In this document: piece after piece, positions 11,638 to 20,786 of the stretch
How the letters are laid out: each line of letters starts with the position of its first letter
Position numbering within the stretch: position 1 is the stretch's first letter
Origin: an uncultured Mailhella sp.
Lineage (GTDB): Bacteria > Desulfobacterota > Desulfovibrionia > Desulfovibrionales > Desulfovibrionaceae
Direction of reading: 5' to 3'
DNA length: 64,000 nt
Assembly (NCBI RefSeq): GCF_944324995.1
Contig: NZ_CALUYL010000002.1
Location: 62,001-126,000, forward strand
Made by a program: the position numbers and the translations under genes
Notes under the pieces: generated by a model
What the model was told of the DNA's origin: nothing
Seen by the model: only the letters and a program-made list of their open reading frames with translations
Database searches by the model: none

Positions 11638-11895
11638 GACAGCACACTCCTGATGTTCGTTATGTCGGTTGTTTATAGCCTGTTTTTTCAGCACTGGCAA
11701 CGTTCCGCGGCAGCAATTTTCTCCGCAGAACGCCCTCCGGACACAACGCGCAATCGGGCGTCTTTGCTGTCAATATCGCCGATGTGGCCGCGGCGGCGGT
11801 GGCAGGGCTCCGCGTTATTTTCTCAAAACGCGCGCTCCGCCCTCCGCTGCGGAAAACGCGCCTCCGACCGGCATGCGAAGCGGCCGCCCCGGCGC

Positions 11896-14800
11896 TCAGG
11901 CCTGCCCTTCGCCGCTCGTGAGCAGAGATCCGAGCAGCGCACCGGCCTCGTCCAGCCTGCGGGCCATGCCGCCCTCCCAGCCGAGCGAGAGTTCCAGCGT
12001 TGCCGGAGGCTGAAGGTGAATGCGGTCCCTGTGCGCCATGACAAGACGCACTATGGCTTCCGGCTGCACCTTTTTCTGACCCTCCGCCCATGTGACGCGG
12101 ACGCGGTCGGGCAGAAGATCGGCCCGGGCCACGCCGAGCTCGTTCACCCGGCCCTTGAACGCCAGCACCGCAAGGAAGGTTTCCAGCGCCTCGGGGAACG
12201 GACCGAACCGGTCGCGGATCTCCATTTCCACGGATTCCCTGGCCGCCGCGTCGGTGGCGGAAGAGAGCATCTTGTAGTACTTGAGCCGCTCGTGCGCATC
12301 CTCGATGTACGAATCGGGAATGTGCGCCGGTATGCCGAGATTGATTTCCGTTTCCGTGCGCAGCAGCTCCTCTTCGCCCTTGAGCCTGGCCACGGCGTCT
12401 TCCAGCATTTCCAGGTACAGATCGAGTCCCACGCGGGCCATGTGCCCGGACTGCGCCTCGCCGAGAATGTTTCCCGCTCCGCGCAGGCGCAGATCCTCCA
12501 TGGCCACCTGAAAGCCCGCGCCGAGATAGTCCATTTCCAGAATGATGCGCAGACGCTCGCGGGCCAGACTGGGCAGATGTTCCACATCCGACACCACGAA
12601 CACCGCATAGGCCTGTCTGTCGGAGCGCCCCACCCTGCCGCGAAGCTGATAGAGCTGGCCGAGCCCGAACATCTGCGCCTGATCCACGATGAGCGTGTTC
12701 GCCCGGGGAAAATCCAGTCCCGATTCCACAATGGCCGTACACACCAGCACGTCGAGCTCGCCGTGCCAGAACTTGTGCATGGTGTCTTCGAGTTCCTTTT
12801 CCGCCATCTGACCGTGCGCCATGCCCACGCGGGCGTTCGGCACGAGTTCCTTCACCATGGCCGCCGTCTGCGGCAGCGTCTGCACGCGGTTGTGAACGAA
12901 AAACACCTGCCCCTGACGGGCGAGCTCCCGCTCCATGACCTGCCTGAGCGCCCCGCGATCCCGGTCGATGATGGCCGTGGCCACGGGCTTGCGTTCGGCG
13001 GGCGCGGTTTCCAGCACGGAAAGCTCGCGTATGCCCGACATGGAGAGCTGAAGCGTGCGCGGAATGGGCGTGGCCGTCAGCGTAAGCGCGTCCACGTTCT
13101 TCCTGAGCTCCTTCAGCTTTTCCTTGTGCCGCACGCCGAAGCGCTGTTCCTCGTCGAGAATGAGCAGGCCGAGATTGGGCAGCTGCACGTCCTTGGAAAG
13201 CAGCCGGTGCGTGCCTATGAGAATGTCTATCTGACCGCGCGCCGCGGCCTTCAGCGTTTCCGTCTGCTTGGCCCGGGGCACGAAGCGGCTGAGCAGCCCC
13301 ACGTTGATGGGAAAGCCCGCCATGCGCGAACGGAACGTCTGATAATGCTGTTCCGCAAGCACCGTGGTGGGACACAGAAGCGCCACCTGCCGCCCGTCGC
13401 AGGCAGCGCGGAAGGCCGCGCGAAGCGCCACTTCCGTCTTGCCGAAGCCCACGTCGCCGCACACCAGCCTGTCCATGGGCACGGGCTTGTCCATGTCCGC
13501 AAACACTTCCTGAATGGCGCGGGCCTGATCGGGCGTTTCCTCAAATCCGAAGGTCGCCTCGAACTCGTGATACATCTCGCCCACCGGCGAATAGGAAAAG
13601 CCCTTGGCTACCTTGCGCCACGCGTACATCTGCATGAGGTCCGCGGCCACCTTTTCCACGGCCTTGCGCGCCTTTTCCCTGCTGCTCGTCCAGGCCGTGC
13701 CGCCCAGCTTGTCCAGCGCGGGCGGCGGACCGTCCGCCTTGAACTTCTGCACCACGGAAAGTCGATCCACCGGCAGGTACAGCTTCGCGCCGTCGGCGTA
13801 TTCCAGCAGCAGATAATCGTTGTCCACGCCGGTTCCGCCGGGACTCATGCGGTGCAGACCGCCGAAGCGCCCCACGCCGTAATCCCGATGCACCAGAAGA
13901 TCGCCCACACGCAGATCGTCGTACCTGTCCAGTCCGCGGAAGGCCCCCGACGCCACGCGATGCGAACTTTCCGCCTTGGGCTGCAGAATCTCCTCGCCGA
14001 GCACGAGGCAGTCGTCCCACACAAGCTCCGCGCCCTGCCGGTACGGGGCCACCACGGCGTAAAGTCCGCGCCCCTCCGGATCGTAGCGGAGATTCGGCAG
14101 CAGGCCGTCCTGCTCCGCCAGCTTGAGAAACTTGCGCCGTCCGCGCTCGGACGCAAAGGCCAGCACCACCTGCCTGTGCGAAGACGTCCACTTCCTGAGC
14201 CCGGCCGAAAGCTGCTGCCACGGCCGATCCTGCTCCGTGCGCCCCGGAAAGAGCTCGGCAAAACTGTGCAGACTGCGCTCCAGAAGATCCTCGCCCGACG
14301 TCTCGGAGCCCATGGTGAGCGGCTCCGCGTACAGCCTCGGACGACTCTCCAGCGCCTTTTCCGCAAGGTCGGCGTCGCGCACGTCCATGTGCGCCGGCTG
14401 TATCAGGCTCGTTTCCTCCGACTGCACGCGCAGGTCTTCCCGCCACCGGCGCTCCGCTTCTTCCAGATCGTCGCGCAGCTCGCGTCGTCCGGGCAGAAAG
14501 CACATGGCGTCCGGCGCAAACCAGTCGTCGAGAAACGTGGCCGAGGCATGCACGCTGCCCGGCAGAAGACGCATGTCGTCCTGCTCCAGCGCGTGTTCGA
14601 GCGAATTGCGCGAGCGCTCGCTCAGCACTTCCGCCCGCGCCCGCTCCTTCCAGAACGCGCGCACCCCTTTTTTCCACGCCTCGCCGCTGCCGAGCGCCGT
14701 CACGGGCAGAAGCGTCACTTCCTCAAGCTGGCCCACGGATCGCTGCGTGACAAAGTCGAACACGCGCATTTCGTCCACCGTGTCGCCGAAAAATTCCAGA

Positions 14801-15393
14801 CGCAGAGGCTTTTCATAGCCCGGAGGCAGCACGTCCAGAATATCGCCGCGCCGCGCCATGTCGCCCGCGTGCGCCACCATGGGCACGCGCTGATAGCCCC
14901 ATTCCACGAGCTGCTCCATGAGAAGCTCGGGAGCAATGTCCTCCCCGCGCCGCACGGTCATGACGCGACTGTCCAGAAAATCCAGCGGCGGCAGCGCGGG
15001 AATCAGGTTGTCCGCCGTGAACACCACGCCCTTCGCCGTTCCCGAGCGCAGGGCGTACAGCACCGACAGCCTCTCCGCCCAGCCCTCGCGGCTGAGCGAA
15101 CGCTGACTGAACGGCGGCAGGAACACCCACGGCCTTTCCCAGAGCGGACGTTCCGCCTGGCTGCGGGCCGAGGAGTCGGACGCGCCGGCGCGTCCCACGG
15201 AAAGTTCGGGAGTAAACAGCGTGGTCAGACCACGCATGACGGCAAGCGCGTCCCGGCTGCGCACGGCGATGGCCGCATGGCGTCCGGCCCGCACCGCTTC
15301 CACCGCCAGACGGGCCAGCGAGGCCGACCCGGCACGGCACACCGTAAGACCGGCGCTCTCTTCCATTCTACGGAGCAGCGATTCTTTATCCAT
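11896..15393 (-). CDS. mfd: Transcription-repair coupling factor Mfd
   Basis: A 1165-residue ATP-dependent translocase that removes stalled RNA polymerase and recruits UvrA. Regions in order are the UvrB-homology N-terminal part (about 1-330), the RNA-polymerase-interaction CarD-like domain (GDLLVHRDYGVGRFGGL, about 490-560), the RecG-like helicase core with Walker A GDVGFGKTEVALRAA and the DEEQ box (LLILDEEQRFGVRH), and the C-terminal TRCF domain. The start at 15393 (MDKESLLRRMEE) has a weak ribosome-binding site but matches the expected beginning. Length is normal. It heads the minus-strand run through to rpsT. Confidence 0.96.
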   Translation of the reverse strand: MDKESLLRRMEESAGLTVCRAGSASLARLAVEAVRAGRHAAIAVRSRDALAVMRGLTTLFTPELSVGRAGASDSSARSQAERPLWERPWVFLPPFSQRSLSREGWAERLSVLYALRSGTAKGVVFTADNLIPALPPLDFLDSRVMTVRRGEDIAPELLMEQLVEWGYQRVPMVAHAGDMARRGDILDVLPPGYEKPLRLEFFGDTVDEMRVFDFVTQRSVGQLEEVTLLPVTALGSGEAWKKGVRAFWKERARAEVLSERSRNSLEHALEQDDMRLLPGSVHASATFLDDWFAPDAMCFLPGRRELRDDLEEAERRWREDLRVQSEETSLIQPAHMDVRDADLAEKALESRPRLYAEPLTMGSETSGEDLLERSLHSFAELFPGRTEQDRPWQQLSAGLRKWTSSHRQVVLAFASERGRRKFLKLAEQDGLLPNLRYDPEGRGLYAVVAPYRQGAELVWDDCLVLGEEILQPKAESSHRVASGAFRGLDRYDDLRVGDLLVHRDYGVGRFGGLHRMSPGGTGVDNDYLLLEYADGAKLYLPVDRLSVVQKFKADGPPPALDKLGGTAWTSSREKARKAVEKVAADLMQMYAWRKVAKGFSYSPVGEMYHEFEATFGFEETPDQARAIQEVFADMDKPVPMDRLVCGDVGFGKTEVALRAAFRAACDGRQVALLCPTTVLAEQHYQTFRSRMAGFPINVGLLSRFVPRAKQTETLKAAARGQIDILIGTHRLLSKDVQLPNLGLLILDEEQRFGVRHKEKLKELRKNVDALTLTATPIPRTLQLSMSGIRELSVLETAPAERKPVATAIIDRDRGALRQVMERELARQGQVFFVHNRVQTLPQTAAMVKELVPNARVGMAHGQMAEKELEDTMHKFWHGELDVLVCTAIVESGLDFPRANTLIVDQAQMFGLGQLYQLRGRVGRSDRQAYAVFVVSDVEHLPSLARERLRIILEMDYLGAGFQVAMEDLRLRGAGNILGEAQSGHMARVGLDLYLEMLEDAVARLKGEEELLRTETEINLGIPAHIPDSYIEDAHERLKYYKMLSSATDAAARESVEMEIRDRFGPFPEALETFLAVLAFKGRVNELGVARADLLPDRVRVTWAEGQKKVQPEAIVRLVMAHRDRIHLQPPATLELSLGWEGGMARRLDEAGALLGSLLTSGEGQA

Positions 15394-16051
15394 GAGCAAC
15401 AAGCGATATGATAGAAAAAAAGACAAAAAATCTCCCGAACCGGGAGCGTACTCTTTCGGTGATATCAGCAAGCCGCGCCATGCGCAAGAACGACGCCGTG
15501 AGACTTTGTCCGAACGCGCCCACATCGCCGCGGATCAGGCTCCCGCGCCGGAACGGCAGCCCCGCCTGCCGCCTTGCTGAACCGGGCCTACCGGGGGGGG
15601 GGCGTCCGGGCCTGATTTCCGCCCGTGCCGCCGTCTGACGGCAAAGCACGCCGCATCCTTTCGCGTCCGCGCTCCGCACCTTGCCCGATATTTTCCGCCC
15701 CGGCTTGCCTTCCCTCTGAGACTCGGCTATCCTCTTTCCATGCATACTCGACGGATACTTGCCCGCATCTTCTTCGCCACCATCGCCGAACGGCACTGGC
15801 GCAGCCATCTCTAGGAATCAGCCCTTCGGTCTGGTTCCGAAGCCCGCCCTTGCGGGGCTCGTTGCTGCGGCCTGCCCGCTCTTTCGGTGCGCGCCGTCAC
15901 TTTCCGCCCCGTTTCCGCTCTCTGCCTCCCGCCGACGCGACATGCGCGTGCGCTTTCGGACTCCCGGATCTTCCCGGTCGCGGCTTTTTCGCCGCACAGC
16001 TCCGCTTCCCGCTGAAGCGGCTTCCGCACATCCGAAACACAGGAGCATACC
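15394..16051. other. Intergenic between mfd and the YitT gene; G10 tract
   Basis: About 660 bp between divergent genes, so it holds both promoters. It includes a run of ten G at 15593-15602 and GC-rich dyads such as the one near 15839-15863. No gene with a ribosome-binding site or recognisable product was seen. Confidence 0.45.
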
Positions 16052-16663
16052 GTGTCTCTTTCCCTTTCTCCCAGGCTGTGCCTGCTCAATCTCGCAGGCA
16101 GCGCCATTCTGTCCTTCGGCCTTTACAACATCCACGCGCTTTCCGGCGTCACGGAAGGCGGCATTCTGGGCGCAACGCTGCTGCTGCATTACTGGTTCCA
16201 CATTTCTCCCGCCTGGTCCGGCCTCGTCATGAACGCCGCCTGCTACCTGCTGGGCTGGAAGCTCATGGGCGGCGGCTTTGTACTCTATTCCCTCGTGGCG
16301 GGCGGAGGATTTTCCCTCTTCTACGCTCTCTTTGAACTCTTTCCGCCCCTGTGGCCCCAGCTTGCCGACATGCCGCTCACGGCCTCCGTGCTCGGAGCCC
16401 TCTTTGTGGGCGTGGGCGTGGGGCTGTGCGTTCGAGCCGGGGGCGCGCCCGGCGGCGACGACGCCCTGGCCATGAGCATTTCACACGTCACGGGCTGGAA
16501 CATCCGCTGGCCCTATCTTCTGAGCGACCTGATCGTGCTGCTGCTCTCCCTTTCCTATATTCCCCTGGAACGCATAGGCTACTCTCTGCTGACGGTCATC
16601 CTTTCCGGGCAGATCATCGGCTTTGTTCAGTCCTTCCGGGCCGGAGAGAGACCCGCCGCCTGA
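16052..16663 (+). CDS. YitT-family membrane protein
   Basis: A 203-residue integral membrane protein with about five to six hydrophobic segments. The segment GLYNIHALSGVTEGGILGATLLLHYW and the later GGAPGGDDALAMSISHVTGW are typical of the YitT/DUF161 family, whose members are putative transporters of unknown substrate. The usual C-terminal DUF2179 domain is absent, so this is a short version. The start is GTG at 16052, supported by AGGAG 6 nt upstream. It is divergent from mfd and stands alone. Confidence 0.8.
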   Translation: MSLSLSPRLCLLNLAGSAILSFGLYNIHALSGVTEGGILGATLLLHYWFHISPAWSGLVMNAACYLLGWKLMGGGFVLYSLVAGGGFSLFYALFELFPPLWPQLADMPLTASVLGALFVGVGVGLCVRAGGAPGGDDALAMSISHVTGWNIRWPYLLSDLIVLLLSLSYIPLERIGYSLLTVILSGQIIGFVQSFRAGERPAA

Positions 16664-16680
16664 CCTGGTTTCATCAAAAG

Positions 16681-16709
16681 CGCCCGGCTCCCCGGAACAG
16701 GGCCGGGCG
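16681..16709 (+). terminator. Possible hairpin after the YitT gene
   Basis: CGCCCGGC pairs with GCCGGGCG across a 13-nt loop, starting 18 nt after the stop codon. There is no T-run, so termination is uncertain. Confidence 0.4.
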
Positions 16710-17514
16710 CGCGCTTCCCCAGCCTGTCCGCCCGACCTTTTCCGCCGACCTGCCCGCAGACACGCCGTTGAAACAGGCCGGGCCGCTTTTTTCGCGTCCA
16801 AGCCTGAACACTTCATGGATATGTGCAAGTCAGAGCGGCAGGAACCACTCTCCACAACCGCGCCTGCCCCCTGTCCAACGACCCACCGGGAGGCCGGGAT
16901 TCACCGGTCTCCGTATCCGAACGGGGCCCCGCCTTTTCCGACCTGCCCGCCTCACGCAGAAGCGCGCATCTCAACGTTGCCCGCCCCCATCCCGTCAAGC
17001 CTTCGCAACGTCTTTCCTCCGGCTGCGAAGCTTAAACGCGCCTGCATCGCTCTTCGCACCATCCGCGAGCGGCGTTCGTGTTTTCTCTTCCCGTCATTGT
17101 TCCGTCACTGCAGGAGCTTCCGAACAGACCATTTTCCTCCGCGACATTCCGCAAAACGTTCCCAGCCGCGTCAAGATTGCATCCCCCAGGCGTCCGATCC
17201 GCCGCATGTTCCCCACATTTCTCTGAAACAGCGTCGAAAAGCGCCACGTCGGCATGTTCTTTTTCGTACAAATAAAACCCAAACAACGCTTCCGGAACAC
17301 GTCCTTCCTTGCTCGTCGCGAGAAGACACAACAAAGTTTTCCGCATCATCCTGTTTCCATCCTCTGCGCAGCTTCTTTCCGTTCATTATTGTATGTTTTC
17401 TCAAAGCGCCTGTCCCTTCACACAACATTTGCGCATGTTACGTCAGATCTCGTCGGTTTTCCGCCCGCTCATACAGAAAATTTTCCATATGTCCATCTTT
17501 CGTCAGAGAATGAC
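16710..17514. other. Intergenic, no gene seen
   Basis: About 800 bp with frequent overlapping open frames on both strands but no ribosome-binding site or family match. The last 200 bp are less GC-rich and lead into a candidate promoter for the next gene. Confidence 0.4.
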
Positions 17515-17543
17515 TTGACGCAGCATGCAAAAATTATTTTTAT
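17515..17543 (+). promoter_or_regulatory. Candidate promoter of the DmsC-like gene
   Basis: TTGACG (17515-17520) and TTTTAT (17538-17543) are 17 nt apart, about 65 nt before the ATG. This is a motif match only. Confidence 0.3.
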
Positions 17544-17608
17544 CGAAGAGCGAAGAGCGGATTTTTTACATATCCACCGCGCATACATCACCCATGCAGG
17601 AGTTTCTC

Positions 17609-18364
17609 ATGATTACGAACTGGCCGCTTGTTTTCTTCACCGTGTTCTCGCAGCTCGGCACGGGGCTGGCATTTTTCGCCTGGTGGAAAGACCATCATGG
17701 AAGCTCCCCCAGCGCGAGAACCTGGCAATCGGCCGCCGTGTGCGCCGCTATCGCCGTTGTCGCCTCGCTCGTCGCCTTCGGCGGAGCGGGTGAAGGCGTC
17801 ATGCTGGCCGCCCAGATCGGCTGCGCGCTGCTCCTCGTCCTCGCGCTTTCGGCCTTGAAGTGCTCCTTCTGCGGACTCCTTGCCTGGCTCGCCGGCGCAT
17901 GCTGCGTCATGAGCGAAGCCGTGGCCGCCATTCCCGGCGAAGTCGGCACCACGTCCGGCCTGTTTCCTCTGCTTCTGTTCCCGCTGTGTACCGTCATTCT
18001 CGGCGCCGTCTTCGCCCAGCTCAAGCAGATGGGCGAACCCGACGATCCCGCCGTGCGCTACGGCCGCTTCTATCTGCCTTTGCGCGTCTGCCTGTGGATC
18101 ATGCTCGTCATCACCGCCGTCGCGCCCTGCATGGCCTGGGACGACCCCTTCATGAGAAAATCCGCCATCATCTGGATGCAGACCCAGCTGTACTGGATGG
18201 GCGTCATCTTCAGCGGCGTGGTCATCGGCCTTTCGCACATGGGTCGCATCACCCTGCTCGTGCAGGCCATCGTGGCGTTCGTCAGCATCATCGGACTGCG
18301 CACGGCCTTCTATGCCGACGGCGTTCACGGCATCATCGACATGAGCACCCTGTACATGCACTGA
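17609..18364 (+). CDS. DmsC-like reductase membrane anchor (orphan)
   Basis: A 251-residue protein with about eight hydrophobic segments. The start MITNWPLVFFTVFSQLGTGLA closely follows the DmsC pattern (W-P-L-x-x-F-T-x-x-x-Q). DmsC anchors the DmsAB molybdoenzyme in the inner membrane and oxidises menaquinol. No DmsA or DmsB gene adjoins it, so the catalytic partner is elsewhere or lost. The ATG at 17609 has AGGAG 6 nt upstream; a longer frame begins at 17525 but lacks such a site. It ends 91 bp before the tRNA-Ser gene. Confidence 0.7.
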   Translation: MITNWPLVFFTVFSQLGTGLAFFAWWKDHHGSSPSARTWQSAAVCAAIAVVASLVAFGGAGEGVMLAAQIGCALLLVLALSALKCSFCGLLAWLAGACCVMSEAVAAIPGEVGTTSGLFPLLLFPLCTVILGAVFAQLKQMGEPDDPAVRYGRFYLPLRVCLWIMLVITAVAPCMAWDDPFMRKSAIIWMQTQLYWMGVIFSGVVIGLSHMGRITLLVQAIVAFVSIIGLRTAFYADGVHGIIDMSTLYMH

Positions 18365-18390
18365 TGCCGCAAAATCCTTTTCTGCGGGGC

Positions 18391-18419
18391 TTGACAAGCA
18401 CTGACGCTTAGTGTAGCTA
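18391..18419 (+). promoter_or_regulatory. Candidate tRNA-Ser promoter
   Basis: A consensus TTGACA at 18391-18396 is followed after 17 nt by TAGCTA, about 37 nt before the tRNA 5' end. Confidence 0.45.
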
Positions 18420-18455
18420 TGTCCCCGTTGCGTATGACACTGCGCTTCACTGCGC

Positions 18456-18550
18456 GGAGAGATGTCCGAGTCGGCCGAAGGAGCTCGCCTGCTAAGCGAG
18501 TATACGGGCATAAACCTGTATCGAGGGTTCAAATCCCTCTCTCTCCGCCA
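18456..18550 (+). tRNA. tRNA-Ser (anticodon GCT)
   Basis: A 95-nt class II tRNA with encoded CCA. The acceptor stem GGAGAGA pairs with TCTCTCC, the discriminator is G, the anticodon loop CTGCTAA reads GCT, a long variable arm is present, and the T-arm is GAGGG-TTCAAAT-CCCTC (18523-18539). It decodes AGC/AGU. Its 3' part (18527-18543) is repeated at 43546-43562, marking it as the integration target of the island. Confidence 0.96.
18527..18543 (+). repeat. attL core of the integrated element
   Basis: The 17-bp sequence GTTCAAATCCCTCTCTC within the tRNA-Ser T-arm and acceptor end recurs exactly and in the same orientation at 43546-43562. It lies 192 bp before the integrase start. tRNA 3' ends are the usual targets of this integrase family. 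Confidence 0.85.
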
Positions 18551-18565
18551 CGACAAAGTCTCAGA

Positions 18566-18609
18566 AAGCCCTATAAGGTACTTAAAGCCTTGTAGGGCTT
18601 CACTTTTTT
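18566..18609 (+). terminator. Terminator just inside the element's left end
   Basis: AAGCCCTA (18566-18573) pairs with TAGGGCTT (18593-18600) and is followed by CACTTTTTTAATT. It would end the tRNA-Ser transcript and shield the integrase gene. Confidence 0.75.
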
Positions 18610-18660
18610 AATTCTGTTAGTCTCACTTGGTCTCAGTTGATTCTTGTGCATATCCGCTCT

Positions 18661-18683
18661 GGGGATGTATGAGGGGATGTATG
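18661..18683 (+). repeat. Two tandem candidate integrase arm sites, left
   Basis: GGGGATGTATG occurs at 18661-18671 and again at 18673-18683. An inverted copy follows at 18713-18723 and another copy lies at the element's right end. Confidence 0.6.
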
Positions 18684-18712
18684 GAGTCCATGCATCCCAG
18701 GGCCCTTTCCGC

Positions 18713-18723
18713 CATACATCCCC
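18713..18723 (-). repeat. Inverted candidate integrase arm site, left
   Basis: CATACATCCCC is the exact reverse complement of the 11-bp motif at 18661, placed right before the integrase ribosome-binding site. Integrase or AlpA bound here could also repress the int gene. Confidence 0.55.
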
Positions 18724-18735
18724 AAGGAGCATTTC

Positions 18736-20058
18736 ATGAGTGGAATCAACAAGTTGACAGACACAAAAATCAAAAAAACACAGCCTTCCGACAAGATTAT
18801 TCAGCTTGGAGACGGCGACAGGCTCTGGCTTGTCGTTTACCCCTCCGGAAAAAAGGTCTGGCGGGTCAAATGGAAAAGCGATCACAGGCAGGATCAATTC
18901 ACCATTGGCCATTATCCGGGTATTTCACTGAAGCAGGCCAGAATGGAACGGGACAGGATTACCGGACTGCTGGATCAGGGAATTGATCCCAACGTTCAGA
19001 AGAAGGCCGAAAAAACGTTTGCCATGGAGCAGATGGAAAAGGATGCCAGAACCTTTCGTGTAGTCGCTCTGGAATGGCATAAGAAAAGAACCAAGGTGCA
19101 GACGGAAAGCACACGCCGCCTGAAAATGCAGCGGCTTGAAAAGCACGTCTTCCCCGTCATCGGCGATAAGCCTATGGCGTCACTGACCATGGCTGATCTT
19201 GTTGCCATGCTGCAGCAGATAGAAAGTACGGGCCATGCAGAAATGGCACGACGTGTCGGACAGATCGTAGGACAGATATGTCGTTACGCCAGATTACTCG
19301 GTGATATTCCCTATGACATCTCTACCGGCATGACAGAGGCTCTTGAGGCAAAACCGCCGGTAAAGCATCGAGCGACCATCACTGAGCCTGAACGAGTGGC
19401 CCGGCTTCTTCTCGATATTGATGAGTATAGCGGAAATATCGTCACACGCTATGCTCTGCGCATCATGCCCTATGTCTTTGTCCGCTCGCAGGAGCTTCGC
19501 CTTGCCAGGTGGTCGGAAATCAATTTCGAGAAGCATCTCTGGGTAATCCCTAAAGAGCACATGAAAATGAAAAAGCAGCACGTCGTTCCGCTGGCCTCTC
19601 AGGTGGAACGGCTCTTTCGTGAGCTCCATACCTGGACAGGAAGTCATGAGCTGATCTTTCCTTCGACCCATTCCAAGACACGGGCGATTACGGACGTGTG
19701 TCTTCTGAATGCACTGCGTCGCATGGGATACGGACGAGATGAAATGTGCATCCACGGATTCAGAGCCATGGCTTCCACGCTTCTTAATGAACAGGGATAT
19801 CGTCCGGACGTCATCGAAGCCCAGCTTGCCCATACGGATAAGAACCAGGTTCGAGCTGCGTACAATCACGCCCAGTACCTCCCTGAGCGGATACGGATGA
19901 TGCAGAAGTGGGCAGACTATCTGGACAGCCTGAAGAAGACCTGCCGAATTCGTTCTTCAGCAGAAGACTTCGCCTCTGCAGGCACAGCGTTAACGAAAAA
20001 AAGCGATCTGGTGCTGGACAGTTCCGACGAAGGTCCGTTGCCGGAAATGGCGGTATGA
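18736..20058 (+). CDS. int: P4-type tyrosine integrase
   Basis: A 440-residue site-specific recombinase. Residues about 5-95 form the DUF4102 arm-binding domain (KTQPSDKIIQLGDGDRLWLVV), about 115-210 the core-binding SAM-like domain, and about 225-400 the catalytic domain. Catalytic residues are visible as R in VRSQELRLARW, H-x-x-R in HGFRAMASTLL, H in LAHTDKNQVRAAYNH and a tyrosine in that last segment. AAGGAG lies 6 nt before the ATG. It would integrate and excise the element at tRNA-Ser. The position next to attL and the family preference for tRNA genes agree. The last 40 residues beyond the catalytic domain have no known role. Confidence 0.95.
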   Translation: MSGINKLTDTKIKKTQPSDKIIQLGDGDRLWLVVYPSGKKVWRVKWKSDHRQDQFTIGHYPGISLKQARMERDRITGLLDQGIDPNVQKKAEKTFAMEQMEKDARTFRVVALEWHKKRTKVQTESTRRLKMQRLEKHVFPVIGDKPMASLTMADLVAMLQQIESTGHAEMARRVGQIVGQICRYARLLGDIPYDISTGMTEALEAKPPVKHRATITEPERVARLLLDIDEYSGNIVTRYALRIMPYVFVRSQELRLARWSEINFEKHLWVIPKEHMKMKKQHVVPLASQVERLFRELHTWTGSHELIFPSTHSKTRAITDVCLLNALRRMGYGRDEMCIHGFRAMASTLLNEQGYRPDVIEAQLAHTDKNQVRAAYNHAQYLPERIRMMQKWADYLDSLKKTCRIRSSAEDFASAGTALTKKSDLVLDSSDEGPLPEMAV

Positions 20059-20409
20059 CTTTTTCTCTTGCCTTACGGAGCAATTCTTCGTATGTTTTTC
20101 CATGCACAACACCTCACGTGCACTCCGCTCCATCCAGGAGTCGAGGAATAACGGTCTCTGACCTTATTATAATTGTACGACAAGTATAAAAGTAGCTGCC
20201 CGGTCGGTACTCCCGGAAGCGCATTATAAAATTATTACTTCTAATTACCGATAATGAAACGTATTTCCATCAAAATCCCTCAAAACAGCTGCTCCTCATT
20301 TGGTCCCTTTTTCGGATCGACTTTGACGTCAAGCCGATAACGGCTTCTCCCCCTTTTTGGGTGTGTGTAATTGCTCAGGTCTCAGAGGTTGCAGCCAGGA
20401 GACCTGACG
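20059..20409. other. Intergenic with TGACGTCA palindrome
   Basis: About 350 bp between int and the AlpA-like gene. It contains the palindrome TGACGTCA (20324-20331), a motif whose halves recur in the cluster at 22474-22680, and an AT-rich stretch around 20220-20265. No gene is supported. Confidence 0.45.
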
Positions 20410-20607
20410 ATGACAACTTCAAGATCATCTCAATTCGTTCGGGCATCGGATCTCGCCGCCATTCTGGGTGTCAGCAAGTCAACCATCTGGCGTTGGCGGG
20501 CTGAAGGCAAGTTGCCCGATCCTTTCCGCCTTTCAAGTCGTGTAACAGTCTGGGAGCTGAAGGAAGTTCTCGCCTTCGTTGAACAGAAGCGAGATCTCTC
20601 TCTTTAG
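20410..20607 (+). CDS. alpA: AlpA-family transcriptional regulator / excisionase
   Basis: A 65-residue protein with a MerR-like winged helix-turn-helix (FVRASDLAAILGVSKSTIWRW, residues 8-28), the signature of AlpA proteins. AlpA-type proteins activate int genes or act as excisionases in P4-like elements. The ATG at 20410 has AGGAG 8 nt upstream; an in-frame ATG 39 nt earlier lacks one. Placement between int and the replication gene is typical for such islands. Confidence 0.88.
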   Translation: MTTSRSSQFVRASDLAAILGVSKSTIWRWRAEGKLPDPFRLSSRVTVWELKEVLAFVEQKRDLSL

Positions 20608-20786
20608 GCCTATCTTCGAGTACGGCGTGCCGTGCGAGGTAGGCTTGCGCACTCCGCCTGCTGTCTCACTAATGGTCTGCATACGCTGCTATCGGTGCAG
20701 CCTTTCTCGGCATGCGTACTCTCCTGAATACCGGTGCAGGGTCAAACTCTTTGGCGGCTCTGCACTGTGAAGGTAAGGAGCTACAA

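Noticed and set aside
10663..15411. Open frame of 1582 codons on the plus strand
   Set aside because: Antisense to the isomerase and mfd genes; composition is that of a mirror frame.
17500..17545. FNR box before the DmsC-like gene
   Set aside because: TTGAC...TGCAA is only a partial match to TTGAT-N4-ATCAA.
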